Assembly (NCBI GenBank): GCA_033762735.1
Contig: JANRLJ010000084.1
Location: 1 to 64,000 of the forward strand
Direction: 5' to 3'
DNA: 64,000 nucleotides
Origin: JANRLJ01 sp033762735
GTDB lineage: Bacteria; Chloroflexota; Anaerolineae; Aggregatilineales; Phototrophicaceae
In this document: piece by piece, positions 33,301 through 41,717 of the stretch
Layout: each line of letters starts with the position of its first letter
How positions within the stretch are numbered: the stretch's first letter is position 1
Position numbers and translations under genes: made by a program
The notes under the pieces: model-generated
Databases searched by the model: none
Told to the model about the DNA's origin: nothing
Seen by the model: the letters and a program-made list of their open reading frames with translations, nothing else

Positions 33301-34553
33301 AGTAAATCCTCCTTTGTTTCCAGACCAATGGACAAACGAATCATGCCAGGTGTTACGCCCCCGGCTTCGAGTTCGGCATCGGAAAGCTGATGATGGGTGG
33401 TAGATGCCGGGTGAATAACCAGGCTGCGGGCATCGCCCACATTGGCAAGATGCGAGAACACATGCAGCGATTCGATAAATTCCTTGCCCGCCGCACGTGG
33501 ATTACTGGCCTTGATGCCAAAGGTAAACACGGCGCCAGGCCCCGCTGGCGTATATTTCCGGGCCAGCGTATGGTAAGGATTATCGGGCAGCCCAGCGTAA
33601 GCCACCCATTCCACCTTCGGATGTTGTTGCAGGAATTCAGCAACGATCTGTGCGTTCTGTACGTGCCGCTCCATCCGCAGCGAGAGCGTTTCCAGACCTT
33701 GAATCAACAGGAAGGCATTGAAGGGCGAAAGTGCTGCACCAGTATCACGCACCGTAACCGCCCGCGTTTTCATCAGAAACCCGTAATGCCCGAACGTCTC
33801 ATAAAATCTGAGATCATGATAAGCGGGGTCAGGATTGGCGATGGTGGGAAAGGTACTGAAATCAAACTTTCCAGAATCGACCACCGCACCGCCAATCGAA
33901 CTGCCATGCCCGCCGATAAATTTGGTGGCAGAATGCACGACAATATCTGCTCCCCAATCAATGGGGCGGCACAGATAAGGCGTGGCAAAGGTGCTGTCCA
34001 CAATCAGGGGGATGTTGTGCGCGTGCGCCAGTTCTGCCAGCGGCTCCAGGTCAAAGATGCTGCCTTTCGGGTTGCCGATGATTTCGCCATAGAGGGCTTT
34101 GGTTCGGGGTGTGATGGCAGCCGCCCAGTTGTCGATGTGTGTCGGATCGACAAAATGTGCTTTCACGCCCAGTTTGCGAAAGGTGTGGGTAAACTGCGTC
34201 ACCGTGCCGCCGTACAGGTGCGACGACGACACAATTTCGTCGCCGGGTTCCAGCAGCGTCATAAACGTGGCAAACTGCGCGGCCATCCCGCTGGCAGTCG
34301 CAACCGCGCCAGTCGCGTTTTCCAGTGATGCGATACGCTCTTCAAAGACCGCATTTGTGGGATTGTTGATGCGGGTGTAGATATTGCCGTACTGCTTCAG
34401 CTCGAAAAGCTGCGCGGCTTTATCTGTGTCCTCGAACACATACGAGGTCGTCTGGTAAATGGGGACACTTCGTGCGCCTGTCGCAATATCGGGGATATGT
34501 CCGGCGTGGAGCATCCTTGTTTCAAAGCCAAATTTGCGTTTGCTGCGGGACAT
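33261..34553 (-). CDS. metY: O-acetylhomoserine sulfhydrylase
   Basis: A PLP enzyme of the Cys/Met metabolism family: the lysine lies in HSATKFIGGHGSSIGG, preceded by PLIVDSTFATPYLCRP, with QTTSYVF and YTRINNPTNAVFEERIASLE at the N-terminus. At 430 residues with FGFETRMLHAGH it fits MetY rather than cystathionine gamma-synthase. The reaction joins O-acetylhomoserine with sulfide or methanethiol, giving homocysteine or methionine. In the MTA-isoprenoid shunt it reuses methanethiol, which suits its neighbours. It lies 20 bases downstream of the RuBisCO-like gene and overlaps the CoA-binding gene. Confidence 0.92.
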   Translation of the reverse strand: MSRSKRKFGFETRMLHAGHIPDIATGARSVPIYQTTSYVFEDTDKAAQLFELKQYGNIYTRINNPTNAVFEERIASLENATGAVATASGMAAQFATFMTLLEPGDEIVSSSHLYGGTVTQFTHTFRKLGVKAHFVDPTHIDNWAAAITPRTKALYGEIIGNPKGSIFDLEPLAELAHAHNIPLIVDSTFATPYLCRPIDWGADIVVHSATKFIGGHGSSIGGAVVDSGKFDFSTFPTIANPDPAYHDLRFYETFGHYGFLMKTRAVTVRDTGAALSPFNAFLLIQGLETLSLRMERHVQNAQIVAEFLQQHPKVEWVAYAGLPDNPYHTLARKYTPAGPGAVFTFGIKASNPRAAGKEFIESLHVFSHLANVGDARSLVIHPASTTHHQLSDAELEAGGVTPGMIRLSIGLETKEDLLWDLDQALQSTSA

Positions 34554-34573
34554 GTTCTCATCTCTTTCGTGGG

Positions 34574-35721
34574 TTAGTGTTGAAGTAAACTCAGAAAGTA
34601 GCGAACGTTTTCGGTCAGATCCTTACTGTGGCGGTGCAGCCCACCTCCAACCAGATACACCACTTCATTACCATAAACAGCCTGTGACTGCGGCATTGTT
34701 TCCATCGTGAGGCCACCGCCTGGTGCTGGAAAAATCGGCTTCAACTGACCCATCGGTGCTTCGGTGGCTTCGGCTATCCGGCGGCATTCTTCCACGCTGA
34801 ATGAAAAACGCCCGCCAAAATTGGGATACACGCTCAAATCCGCCCCGCAAGACGCTGTAACTGACCATACAGCGCCGAATGAGTGATGCCGCTTTCGTTG
34901 TTCAGGACATAACTGCCAGAAAACGAAGGGTGTGACATGATGGGCAGCGCCAGCGCATCGTCCTCTGCCAGCACCCGCATCACATCCAGCCCCGTCAGAC
35001 TGGGGCAAATCAACAGTCCACCGGCACCGACTGAGCGGGCAAAGTGTGCATATTCCTGCACACGATCCACACGGGTCGTGACGCTGGCGAAGTAGAGGCA
35101 GTTGAGGCCGGTCTGTGCATTGGCACGCGCAACCGCTTCGGCACAGCGTTCAACCCGCTCTTTGAATCGGGTAAAGGACTGGTCGGCCAGGCCATGATCA
35201 TCCTTGATTAGGTCAAACCCGCCCAGCGCAAACTGGTAGGCCATATGCGCCAGGTCTTCATTTGAGAGACCCATCGGCTTCAAGGCGCTGCACATCAGGG
35301 GACGGTCATAAACCTTCACGAGATCGCGCAGCCCGCTTCGTCCATAGCGAGGGCCGCGAAACGCTGCCCGTTTGGACGGATTAAGGTCAAACCGGATGAA
35401 CCGAATTCCGGGTTTGATGCTGATGTTCCCAAAAACCACATTGAGAAACTGAACAAGATCATCACCGGCGACTTCATTGGCATAGCTGATGGTCGCCGCA
35501 TAATGCTCAGGCGCGAGATACGAAAAATCTTCAATACGCCCTAAAATGTGATCGCGTACATCGCCATCCGGCACAAGTTCAACGGGAAACTCGACGGTCT
35601 GCTCAACAAGAATATCAGCAGCTTTCACGCGGGCAGTCGCTTCATCTCCAGTGAGATGATAGAGGACGTGAAAGCGCTCCCCGGACAAATTCTTGATCGA
35701 AACGTGCTCAGGTAGTGTCAT
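34574..35721 (-). pseudogene. RuBisCO-like protein gene with a single-base frameshift
   Basis: Frame one (35721 down) encodes residues 1-295 of a type IV RuBisCO: LKPMGLS (Lys148), GGFDLIKDDHGLADQ (Lys173, Asp175, and His176 where RuBisCO has Glu), HPSFSGSY. It breaks at LQRLAGRI-stop. The next frame carries on with GADLSVYPNFGGRFSFSVEE to the end at 34574. One extra C in the C4 run at 34843-34846 restores LQRLAGADLSVYPNFGGRF and a 382-residue protein of normal length. The start overlaps the mtnA stop (ATGA), so it should act on 5-methylthioribulose 1-phosphate, as an isomerase or enolase. The break may be an assembly error. Confidence 0.85.
34843..34846 (-). other. Frameshift position in the RuBisCO-like gene
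   Basis: A run of four C (G on the coding strand). Five would keep AGADL in frame. Homopolymer indels are the commonest sequencing error, so the lesion needs read support before the gene is called dead. Confidence 0.75.
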
Positions 35722-36773
35722 GATGTTTCGGCAGCGTTAAACAACTGGCGCAGGGTTTTGGTATAGGGGGGATAAACAATGCCCTTTTCAGTGATGATGG
35801 CAGTGATGTACTTCGCGGGGGTGACATCAAACGCAGGATTGCCTGCCGGGGCAGCCTGCGGCACAACAGGCACCCCTTCGATATGGGTAATCTCCACCGA
35901 GGGGCGCTCTTCGATCTCGATTTCATCGCCACTCGGCGTATCGAGATCAATCGTCGAAAGCGGGGCTGCCACATAAAATGGCATCCCATGTGCATGGGCA
36001 ACAATCGCAAGGTTGTAGGTGCCGACTTTGTTGGCCGTGTCGCCATTGGCTGCAATCCGATCCGCACCCACCACACACAGATCAACACCATGCAGGCGCA
36101 TGAAATGACCGGACGCGCCATCGACAATGATCTGGTAAGGGATACCCTGTTCGTGCAGCTCCCACGCGGTCAATCTTGCACCTTGTAAACGTGGTCGGGT
36201 TTCTTCCACCAATACGTAAACCCGCTTACCATGCTCATGCGCGGTGCGGATAATACCGAGCGCTGTACCGTAATCCTGGGTTGCTAGGCTGCCCGTATTA
36301 CAGTGATGAATAATGGTGGCTTGGTCTGGAACCAGTTCAAGACCGTTCAAACCAATCTGTTTGCAGACACGCGCATCGTCAGCAGCAATGGCGTGTGCCT
36401 CCGATAAAACAGCCGCCTTAAGCGCCTCGACTGTCGCATGGGCAGAGTCATTGATTACCCCAGCAACACGATCCAGTGCCCAGAAGAGATTGACTGCTGT
36501 TGGGCGCGATGTCCGCAGTACGCCATCCGCGACAGCCAGTTCTGTGCGCACCGTTTCCGGCGTTGCTGCGGTGGAGGCGCGAGCGGCCAGCGCCATGCCA
36601 TAGGCAGCGGCATCTCCTATAGCAGGTGCACCCCGTACCACCATCTCGCGAATGACCGCTGCTACCGCCTGATAATCGGTACAATCAATGTAGGTTTTCT
36701 GTGCCGGGATCAACTGCTGGTTGAGCAGGCGCAGTACACCCGGCTCCAGCCCTTCAAGACTACGAAAGCTCAT
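35718..36773 (-). CDS. mtnA: S-methyl-5-thioribose-1-phosphate isomerase
   Basis: The eIF2B-like sugar isomerase signature is clear: REMVVRGAPAIGDAAAYGMAL, HHCNTGSLATQDYGTALG (catalytic Cys), VEETRPRLQGARLTAWEL and GADRIAANGDTANKVGTY (catalytic Asp), and ITEKGIVYPPY near the end. It converts 5-methylthioribose 1-phosphate into the ribulose form after MTA phosphorolysis. ATG at 36773 follows AGGA; the longer frame to 36932 crosses a terminator-like hairpin. The gene leads the operon mtnA-RLP-metY-CoA-binding. A long leader with a strong promoter precedes it. No MTA phosphorylase gene is in the window. Confidence 0.93.
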   Translation of the reverse strand: MSFRSLEGLEPGVLRLLNQQLIPAQKTYIDCTDYQAVAAVIREMVVRGAPAIGDAAAYGMALAARASTAATPETVRTELAVADGVLRTSRPTAVNLFWALDRVAGVINDSAHATVEALKAAVLSEAHAIAADDARVCKQIGLNGLELVPDQATIIHHCNTGSLATQDYGTALGIIRTAHEHGKRVYVLVEETRPRLQGARLTAWELHEQGIPYQIIVDGASGHFMRLHGVDLCVVGADRIAANGDTANKVGTYNLAIVAHAHGMPFYVAAPLSTIDLDTPSGDEIEIEERPSVEITHIEGVPVVPQAAPAGNPAFDVTPAKYITAIITEKGIVYPPYTKTLRQLFNAAETS

Positions 36774-36893
36774 GATCGGTGTTCCTGTGTTTGTGATCGC
36801 CGTCTTCGATTTTCCACCCACCCCTTCGTTGGCTGATGTTGACCGGGTCAAGCGTATCAACCATCCCTTTTCGTTGAGAAACAGCAACATGAA

Positions 36894-36922
36894 AAGAGGC
36901 CAACCAGTTCGGTTGACCTCTT
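36894..36922 (-). terminator. Hairpin in the mtnA leader, possible attenuator
   Basis: AAGAGGTCAACC pairs with GGTTGGCCTCTT (one G-U) around GAACT, followed on the minus strand by TTTTC. It lies about 120 bases ahead of the mtnA start and about 150 bases after the promoter, the usual place of a riboswitch or attenuator expression platform. Confidence 0.55.
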
Positions 36923-37082
36923 CGACTTGCACCTTTTATTCGTGCTTGCACCGCACGTCGAAGCATCTCACGTTCCAGCCCTGGGCAACAAATAGAAACA
37001 GGCCCGACACACAATGTTGAGCATCATAAATGAGCGGGGAAGGTTAACCCCAGAGAACGTAGACAAATCATTCATGATGCGG
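36923..37082 (-). other. Long 5' leader of the mtnA operon
   Basis: Between promoter and hairpin are about 150 untranslated bases including GGGGTTAACCTTCCCC, itself a short stem-loop. I looked for SAM-I and T-box core motifs and found none. The remainder up to moaD holds no gene. Confidence 0.4.
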
Positions 37083-37111
37083 AGATTAGCAAGAGATTTT
37101 TGCATTGTCAA
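37083..37111 (-). promoter_or_regulatory. Sigma-70 promoter for the mtnA operon
   Basis: On the minus strand TTGACA is followed after exactly 17 bases by TAATCT. A transcript would start about 300 bases upstream of the mtnA ATG. Confidence 0.65.
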
Positions 37112-37299
37112 GTTGCTGTCACAGGGGATCAGGGCAAGCGCATCAAAAAACTGAAGCAGCTTGGCGAGAAAAGAAGCGACGAGAGCCACCTTGAAGCGCT
37201 TGCGTTTGAAACTGAGTTTGGCTGGATGGCGCTTGAGCAAGTTCAAGGCAAAGCGGCATACCTGGCCCGTACATCTCCGTGATTTTCATCATTTTACGA

Positions 37300-37305
37300 T
37301 ATAAT
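37300..37305 (+). promoter_or_regulatory. -10 box (TATAAT) ahead of the moaD-like gene
   Basis: A perfect TATAAT stands 32 bases before the ATG. The -35 region (around CCGTGA) is weak, so an activator may be needed. Confidence 0.4.
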
Positions 37306-37336
37306 TTCCCCCAAATAATTGGAAAAGGTTTACGCG

Positions 37337-37615
37337 ATGAAAACGGTAAGATTATTTGCGACTCTAAGAGATATTGCTGGCACGAAAGAGATTCAAATCC
37401 CCTTCCGCGATGGACAGACCGTGCGCGAACTGCTCTCCGATGTGACTGTGCTGCATCCCAAACTCGGCACGGCGATTGTGCATCCCAACGGTGAACTGAC
37501 CGGCCTCGTCCATATCCTGGTGCATGGCCGCAATATCTACTGGCTGGACGGGCTGGATACGACCATCAGGGAAGACGATCAGCTTGTGTTTCTGCCACCC
37601 TCGGCGGGTGGATGA
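37337..37615 (+). CDS. moaD: MoaD-like sulfur-carrier protein
   Basis: A 92-residue ubiquitin-fold protein with VRLFATLRDIAGTKEIQI at the start, DGQTVRELL in the middle, and the C-terminus QLVFLPPSAGG. The Gly-Gly end is adenylated and thiocarboxylated in molybdopterin and tungstopterin synthesis. The ATG at 37337 is preferred over one 18 bases upstream because it follows AAAAGG with a good gap and starts the conserved strand. Its stop overlaps the next gene. Clusters of MoaD-like genes with aldehyde ferredoxin oxidoreductase are common and point to a dedicated cofactor supply. Confidence 0.88.
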   Translation: MKTVRLFATLRDIAGTKEIQIPFRDGQTVRELLSDVTVLHPKLGTAIVHPNGELTGLVHILVHGRNIYWLDGLDTTIREDDQLVFLPPSAGG

Positions 37616-37890
37616 TGGATGGAAGCGTCCGAATGCGTGTTGAACTCGATCTGCGCAATCTGCCGCTGTTCCGGTTGATGGAATACCTGACCGAAGCAGG
37701 CGGCGATCCTTCGGGTGAGCGGACTGTCACAGCCGCCCGGTGGCAGGCTGAAATCCTCAGAATGGAGCCAGTCACCATCACGCCCATTCTCAAAGTGCCG
37801 CGTGATCTGCTGGTGATCGAAGGGGATGAGGACGAGGTGCGGCGCGTCGAAGCCTACATGCGCCACAAAACGATGCGCGGCGGAGGCTGA
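37612..37890 (+). CDS. DUF1952-like small protein
   Basis: A 92-residue protein overlapping the MoaD-like stop by four bases. It reads as an alpha/beta domain (ELDLRNLPLFRLMEYL, GERTVTAARWQAEILRMEPV, VPRDLLVIEGDEDEVRRVEAYM) ending KTMRGGG. This matches my memory of the DUF1952 family from Thermus and relatives, which accompanies MoaD-like proteins; the name is tentative. Two ATGs are adjacent at the start. Role in cofactor synthesis for the convergent oxidoreductase is inferred from position. Confidence 0.65.
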   Translation: MMDGSVRMRVELDLRNLPLFRLMEYLTEAGGDPSGERTVTAARWQAEILRMEPVTITPILKVPRDLLVIEGDEDEVRRVEAYMRHKTMRGGG

Positions 37891-37933
37891 ACCCCCCACC
37901 GCGCTTTTTCTGGCCTATGATGAACCGCTTGCT

Positions 37934-39748
37934 TTACAGAATGCCGAGTTCCTGCAGCTTGGTTTCCGGCACAACCCCACCAGCCAGCCAGCCGCGCTTG
38001 TCGTAGTATTCTTCCAGCATCAGGTCGAGTTCGCAGACATGCCCCATCGACCCCGGCATAGTGCTGGCTTCGGTAGTGAAGCGCACCGGCAGGGTGTCAC
38101 TCCCCGGCTGTTCCCCGGCAAGCTGGTTATAGTAACGTTCCAGATTGTAAATACGTTCGCCCGTCCGCAGCACATCCTCGGCGGTAAATTCGGGAACACC
38201 GACAAACGTGGCATACTGCTGTGCATATTCTTCTGCCCCTTCGGCGAAGGCGCTGAACTTGCACAGATCAAGCGAGTCGCTGAAGGCATGAATGTCCTGC
38301 AAAATCTTGAGCAGTTCGCCCTTGCCCTGCCACGCGAGCGGATCAGTCTTGAGGCCGATCACGCCAAGTTCGCTGGCGGGGGAGTAGCCGCGCAGGTGAC
38401 ATGCGCCGCGATTGCTGGTCGCGTAGCCCAGCCCCATCCCCTTCAACCCACGCGGATCGTAAGCGGGAATGGCCTGGCCGCGCACCGTCATGCCCAGTTC
38501 GGGGTGCCCGAAGTGCTGCGCCAGCCGCGCTGTGCCTTCAGCCATAATATCGCCTACGCCCTGGCGCAGGGCAGTCTGGTCGATCAGTTCGGTCATCTTG
38601 AGATGATCGCCCCACGCCAGTGCCATGCCGCCGTTATAGTTGCGCTGGCAGACTTCCATGTAGCAGGCCAGGATGTTGCCCATTTCGATGGTGTCCATCC
38701 CGTACTTGTTGCACTGGTAGATCATGAACGCGACGGACTCTTTGTTGTCATTGCCGCTGTGCGGACCGAATGCCCAGGCCGTTTCATATTCGTAACTTTC
38801 AGTACGAATCTTCTCACCCCGATATTCGACTTCCACTTCCTTCTTACAGGCCACCGGGCAGGCATGGCAGGTGGGTTCTTCTACCAGAATCGTTTCGCGA
38901 ATGTGTTCCCCGCTGACCAGTTCGGCGGTGGCAAACGAGGTTTCCTGGCCGTTGCGGGCTGGGAGCGCACCAATGCTGGCAGTCACGTTCATCAGCATGT
39001 TCGTGCCATACAGGCTCAGCCCACCCTTACGCGGTGACGTGATGTTGGCTTCATCCATGATGGTTGCCAGCGCCCGCTCATGCGCTTTCTTAAATCCGGG
39101 ATGGTCAACAGGCTTGGGCATGACCTTCTTGGCCTTCACCACAATGGCCTTGAGCTTCTTCGCTCCGCCCACTGTGCCCGTACCGCCGCGTCCGGCAGCG
39201 CGATCATTCTCGTTCATCCATCCGGCGAAACGCACCAGATTTTCGCCTGCCTGTCCAATCGTCATGACGGTCAGGTCTTTTTCGCCGTAGAGCGCCTGAA
39301 AATGCCTGACGGTCTGATGCACATCCATGCCCCACAGGTCAGTGGCGTCGCGCAGTTCGACCTTGCCGTCTTCGACATAAGCATAGACCGGCTTGTCGGA
39401 CGCGCCTGTGAAGATAAGGCCATCGAAGCCCGCCCAGCGCAGACGTGCCGCGCTCCAGCCACCCTGATGGCTGTCCACCACCGTCCCGGTCAGCGGACTC
39501 TTGGTGACGACGGCCAGACGACCGCTCATATTGGCCTGTGTGCCGGTCAGTGGGCCGTTCATGAAGCACAGCATGTTATCCGGGCCGAGCGGATCGCACG
39601 TCGGATCGCCCTCCAGCAGATAACGCACCCCCAGCCCGCGTGCACCGATATATTTCAGCTTCCAGTCTTCGGGGATCGCTTCGTAACCGATCTCGCCTGT
39701 CGAAAGATTAATCCTCGCGACCCGATCTGCATAACCGCCCAGTGCCAT
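37934..39748 (-). CDS. aor: Tungsten-dependent aldehyde ferredoxin oxidoreductase
   Basis: The 604-residue protein starts with the AOR N-domain (INLSTGEIGYEAI, GARGLGVRYLL, GPLTGTQANMSGRLAVVTKSPLTG). The [4Fe-4S] ligands are in CHACPVACKKEVE (about residue 290) with the fourth Cys probably in SLDLCKFSAFA (about 490). DPRGLKGMGLGYATSNRGACH contains the pterin-binding region. It oxidises aldehydes to acids with ferredoxin, with a tungsten bis-pterin cofactor in the cytoplasm. ATG at 39748 follows GGAAGGA. It is divergent from the PadR-like gene and convergent with the moaD pair. Confidence 0.92.
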   Translation of the reverse strand: MALGGYADRVARINLSTGEIGYEAIPEDWKLKYIGARGLGVRYLLEGDPTCDPLGPDNMLCFMNGPLTGTQANMSGRLAVVTKSPLTGTVVDSHQGGWSAARLRWAGFDGLIFTGASDKPVYAYVEDGKVELRDATDLWGMDVHQTVRHFQALYGEKDLTVMTIGQAGENLVRFAGWMNENDRAAGRGGTGTVGGAKKLKAIVVKAKKVMPKPVDHPGFKKAHERALATIMDEANITSPRKGGLSLYGTNMLMNVTASIGALPARNGQETSFATAELVSGEHIRETILVEEPTCHACPVACKKEVEVEYRGEKIRTESYEYETAWAFGPHSGNDNKESVAFMIYQCNKYGMDTIEMGNILACYMEVCQRNYNGGMALAWGDHLKMTELIDQTALRQGVGDIMAEGTARLAQHFGHPELGMTVRGQAIPAYDPRGLKGMGLGYATSNRGACHLRGYSPASELGVIGLKTDPLAWQGKGELLKILQDIHAFSDSLDLCKFSAFAEGAEEYAQQYATFVGVPEFTAEDVLRTGERIYNLERYYNQLAGEQPGSDTLPVRFTTEASTMPGSMGHVCELDLMLEEYYDKRGWLAGGVVPETKLQELGIL

Positions 39749-39910
39749 TGTTCAATTCCTTCCAGATGACTAACTTCGACAAAAGGGATTTTTCTTAAGT
39801 ATAGAAGCTCAAAAGGCTATTTCGGGTCGGAATAGCAGTCTCTAATCATCGATTTGCTTGATGCCAAAACAGGTGTTTCGCGCTAAAATACAGAAAAATG
39901 ACTAAAAATA

Positions 39911-40462
39911 GTGTTACAGAACATGCGCCACATCTCACCCGACGACGTAATCCTGGGATTACTCGCGAAGCAACGCAGTTATGGCTATCTCCTCTTAGAG
40001 CACTTCCGCAGTGATACACCGCTGGGGCGCATCTGGTCGCTGAGTACCAGCCAGCTTTATGTCATTCTCAAGCGCCTTGAACACCGTGAGGACATCGACG
40101 GCTGCGAATTCTTTCCTGACGATGCGCCGCCCCGTACTGAATACTGGCTGACTCCTGCCGGGCGCTTCCGCTTTGAGAACTGGCTGCATACCCCCTTTCC
40201 CTCGGCCATTACGCGCAGCATCCGCACCGAATTTCTCAGCCGTCTCTATATTGCCCGCCTGAATAATTTGCCTACCCAGCCCATCATCGACGCACAGCGG
40301 GAGGCGTGTCAGCGCCAGCACCTTCTGCTGATTGAACAGCGCGACCAGTCCCAGGACGAAATTACCTATCTTTCGCTCGATCTGGTGGTGGCTGAAATGA
40401 ATGTCATGCTCGAATGGCTGGGACGCTGCGAACGGAACGCTACATCGCCCACCATCACTTAA
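39911..40462 (+). CDS. PadR-family transcriptional regulator
   Basis: A winged-helix N-terminus (ILGLLAKQRSYGYLLLEHF, SLSTSQLYVILKRLEHR, then PPRTEYWLTPAGRFRFENWL) identifies PadR. The C-terminal 80 residues form the helical dimer domain. Start GTG at 39911 or ATG at 39923; neither has a strong ribosome site. It stands divergent to the oxidoreductase gene and upstream of moeA, so it probably senses an aldehyde or phenolic signal and controls this cluster. Confidence 0.85.
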   Translation: MLQNMRHISPDDVILGLLAKQRSYGYLLLEHFRSDTPLGRIWSLSTSQLYVILKRLEHREDIDGCEFFPDDAPPRTEYWLTPAGRFRFENWLHTPFPSAITRSIRTEFLSRLYIARLNNLPTQPIIDAQREACQRQHLLLIEQRDQSQDEITYLSLDLVVAEMNVMLEWLGRCERNATSPTIT

Positions 40463-40481
40463 TATAGAAAGTTTAGACAAA

Positions 40482-41717
40482 ATGGTTGTTTCGGAATTTT
40501 TTCAGGTTCAGACCGTTCAATCCACGCTGGATCAGCTTTTCGAACAGTGGCAGCCGCAGCCGCGAATCGAAATCCTCCCGACGATACAGGCTGCTGGCCG
40601 CATCCTCGCTCGTGCGCCCTATTCTCCCACCAATCTGCCCACCTTCCCACGCAGCAGCATGGATGGCTATGCCGTGCGAGCGGCGGATACCTTTGGTGCA
40701 TCCGCCGCGCTGCCCGCCTACCTCAATCTTGTCGGCTCGATCAGAATGGGTGAAGCGCCTGACCTGGAACTACGTGTTGGTGAGGCAGCGGAAATTTTCA
40801 CAGGCGCGATGCTCCCGCGCGGAGCAGATGCGGTGGTGATGGTCGAACACGCCCAGAGGGTTGGTGAGAGCGAAGTCGAAGTGCTCGCGCCTGCGGCGGC
40901 TGGCGAGAATGTGATCCAGATTGGCGAGGATGTTCAAGAGGGTGAGGCGATTCTGCCCATTGGTCATCGGCTGCGCCCCCAGGACATTGGTGGCTTGCTG
41001 GCGGTGGGGATTCTTTCGGTCGAAGTGATTGCTGCACCGCGCCTTGCCATCATCGGTTCAGGGGATGAACTGGTGCCGCCAGAGCAAACGCCGCAGGCCG
41101 CGCAAATCCGCGACATTAATTCCTATACGCTGGCTGCGCTTTTTGACCAGCACGGTGCAAACGTCACCATCGGCGGGATTTCCAGCGACACCTTCGACGA
41201 CCTCTACGCGCTGGCCCGCCGCAGCCTCGACCCTGCGGATATTCTGGTTGTGACGGCAGGCAGCTCGCTCAGCACACGCGATCTGACCTGTATGGTACTG
41301 AATGCGCTGGGAGAGCCGGGGGTCATCCAGCATGGACTGGCGGTGAAGCCCGGCAAACCGACGATCACGGCTGTGTGTGCTGGTAAACCCGTGATCGGTC
41401 TGCCGGGGAACCCGGTTTCGGCTTTTCTGGTCGCCCGGCAGATCGTCGTCCCCATCATTCAGCGGGCACTTGGCCTTGTGCCGCCGCCGACGCCAGTGAT
41501 CCGCGCACAACTTGCCGCCAATATCGCCTCGACCACTGGACGCGAGGACACCGTCCCTGTGTGTTTGCGGCGTGAGGGGCAGGTGTGGCTGGCGGAGCCG
41601 ATCTTCGGTAAGTCGAACCTGATCTACACACTGGTCAGGGCGGATGGCGTGGTCGTGGTGCCGCTTAACAGCGGCGGGCTGAAGGCGGGAACCGATGTAG
41701 AAGTGGTGCTGCTGTGA
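40482..41717 (+). CDS. moeA: Molybdopterin molybdotransferase MoeA
   Basis: MoeA/gephyrin-E domain features are present: PTFPRSSMDGYAVRAADT, GAMLPRGADAVVMVEH, GSGDELVPPEQTPQAAQIRDIN and GLPGNPVSAFLVARQIVVP, at 411 residues. It inserts molybdate or tungstate into the adenylated pterin. The ATG at 40482 has only a weak ribosome site. It overlaps the next moeA-like gene by four bases; two MoeA proteins in one operon are typical where tungsten and molybdenum cofactors are both made. Confidence 0.93.
   Translation: MVVSEFFQVQTVQSTLDQLFEQWQPQPRIEILPTIQAAGRILARAPYSPTNLPTFPRSSMDGYAVRAADTFGASAALPAYLNLVGSIRMGEAPDLELRVGEAAEIFTGAMLPRGADAVVMVEHAQRVGESEVEVLAPAAAGENVIQIGEDVQEGEAILPIGHRLRPQDIGGLLAVGILSVEVIAAPRLAIIGSGDELVPPEQTPQAAQIRDINSYTLAALFDQHGANVTIGGISSDTFDDLYALARRSLDPADILVVTAGSSLSTRDLTCMVLNALGEPGVIQHGLAVKPGKPTITAVCAGKPVIGLPGNPVSAFLVARQIVVPIIQRALGLVPPPTPVIRAQLAANIASTTGREDTVPVCLRREGQVWLAEPIFGKSNLIYTLVRADGVVVVPLNSGGLKAGTDVEVVLL

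Noticed and set aside
36774..37111. SAM-I riboswitch or T-box in the mtnA leader
   Set aside because: Neither the SAM-I core nor the T-box TGGNACCGCG motif is present.
37826..39037. 403-residue open frame on the plus strand
   Set aside because: Antisense to the aldehyde ferredoxin oxidoreductase.
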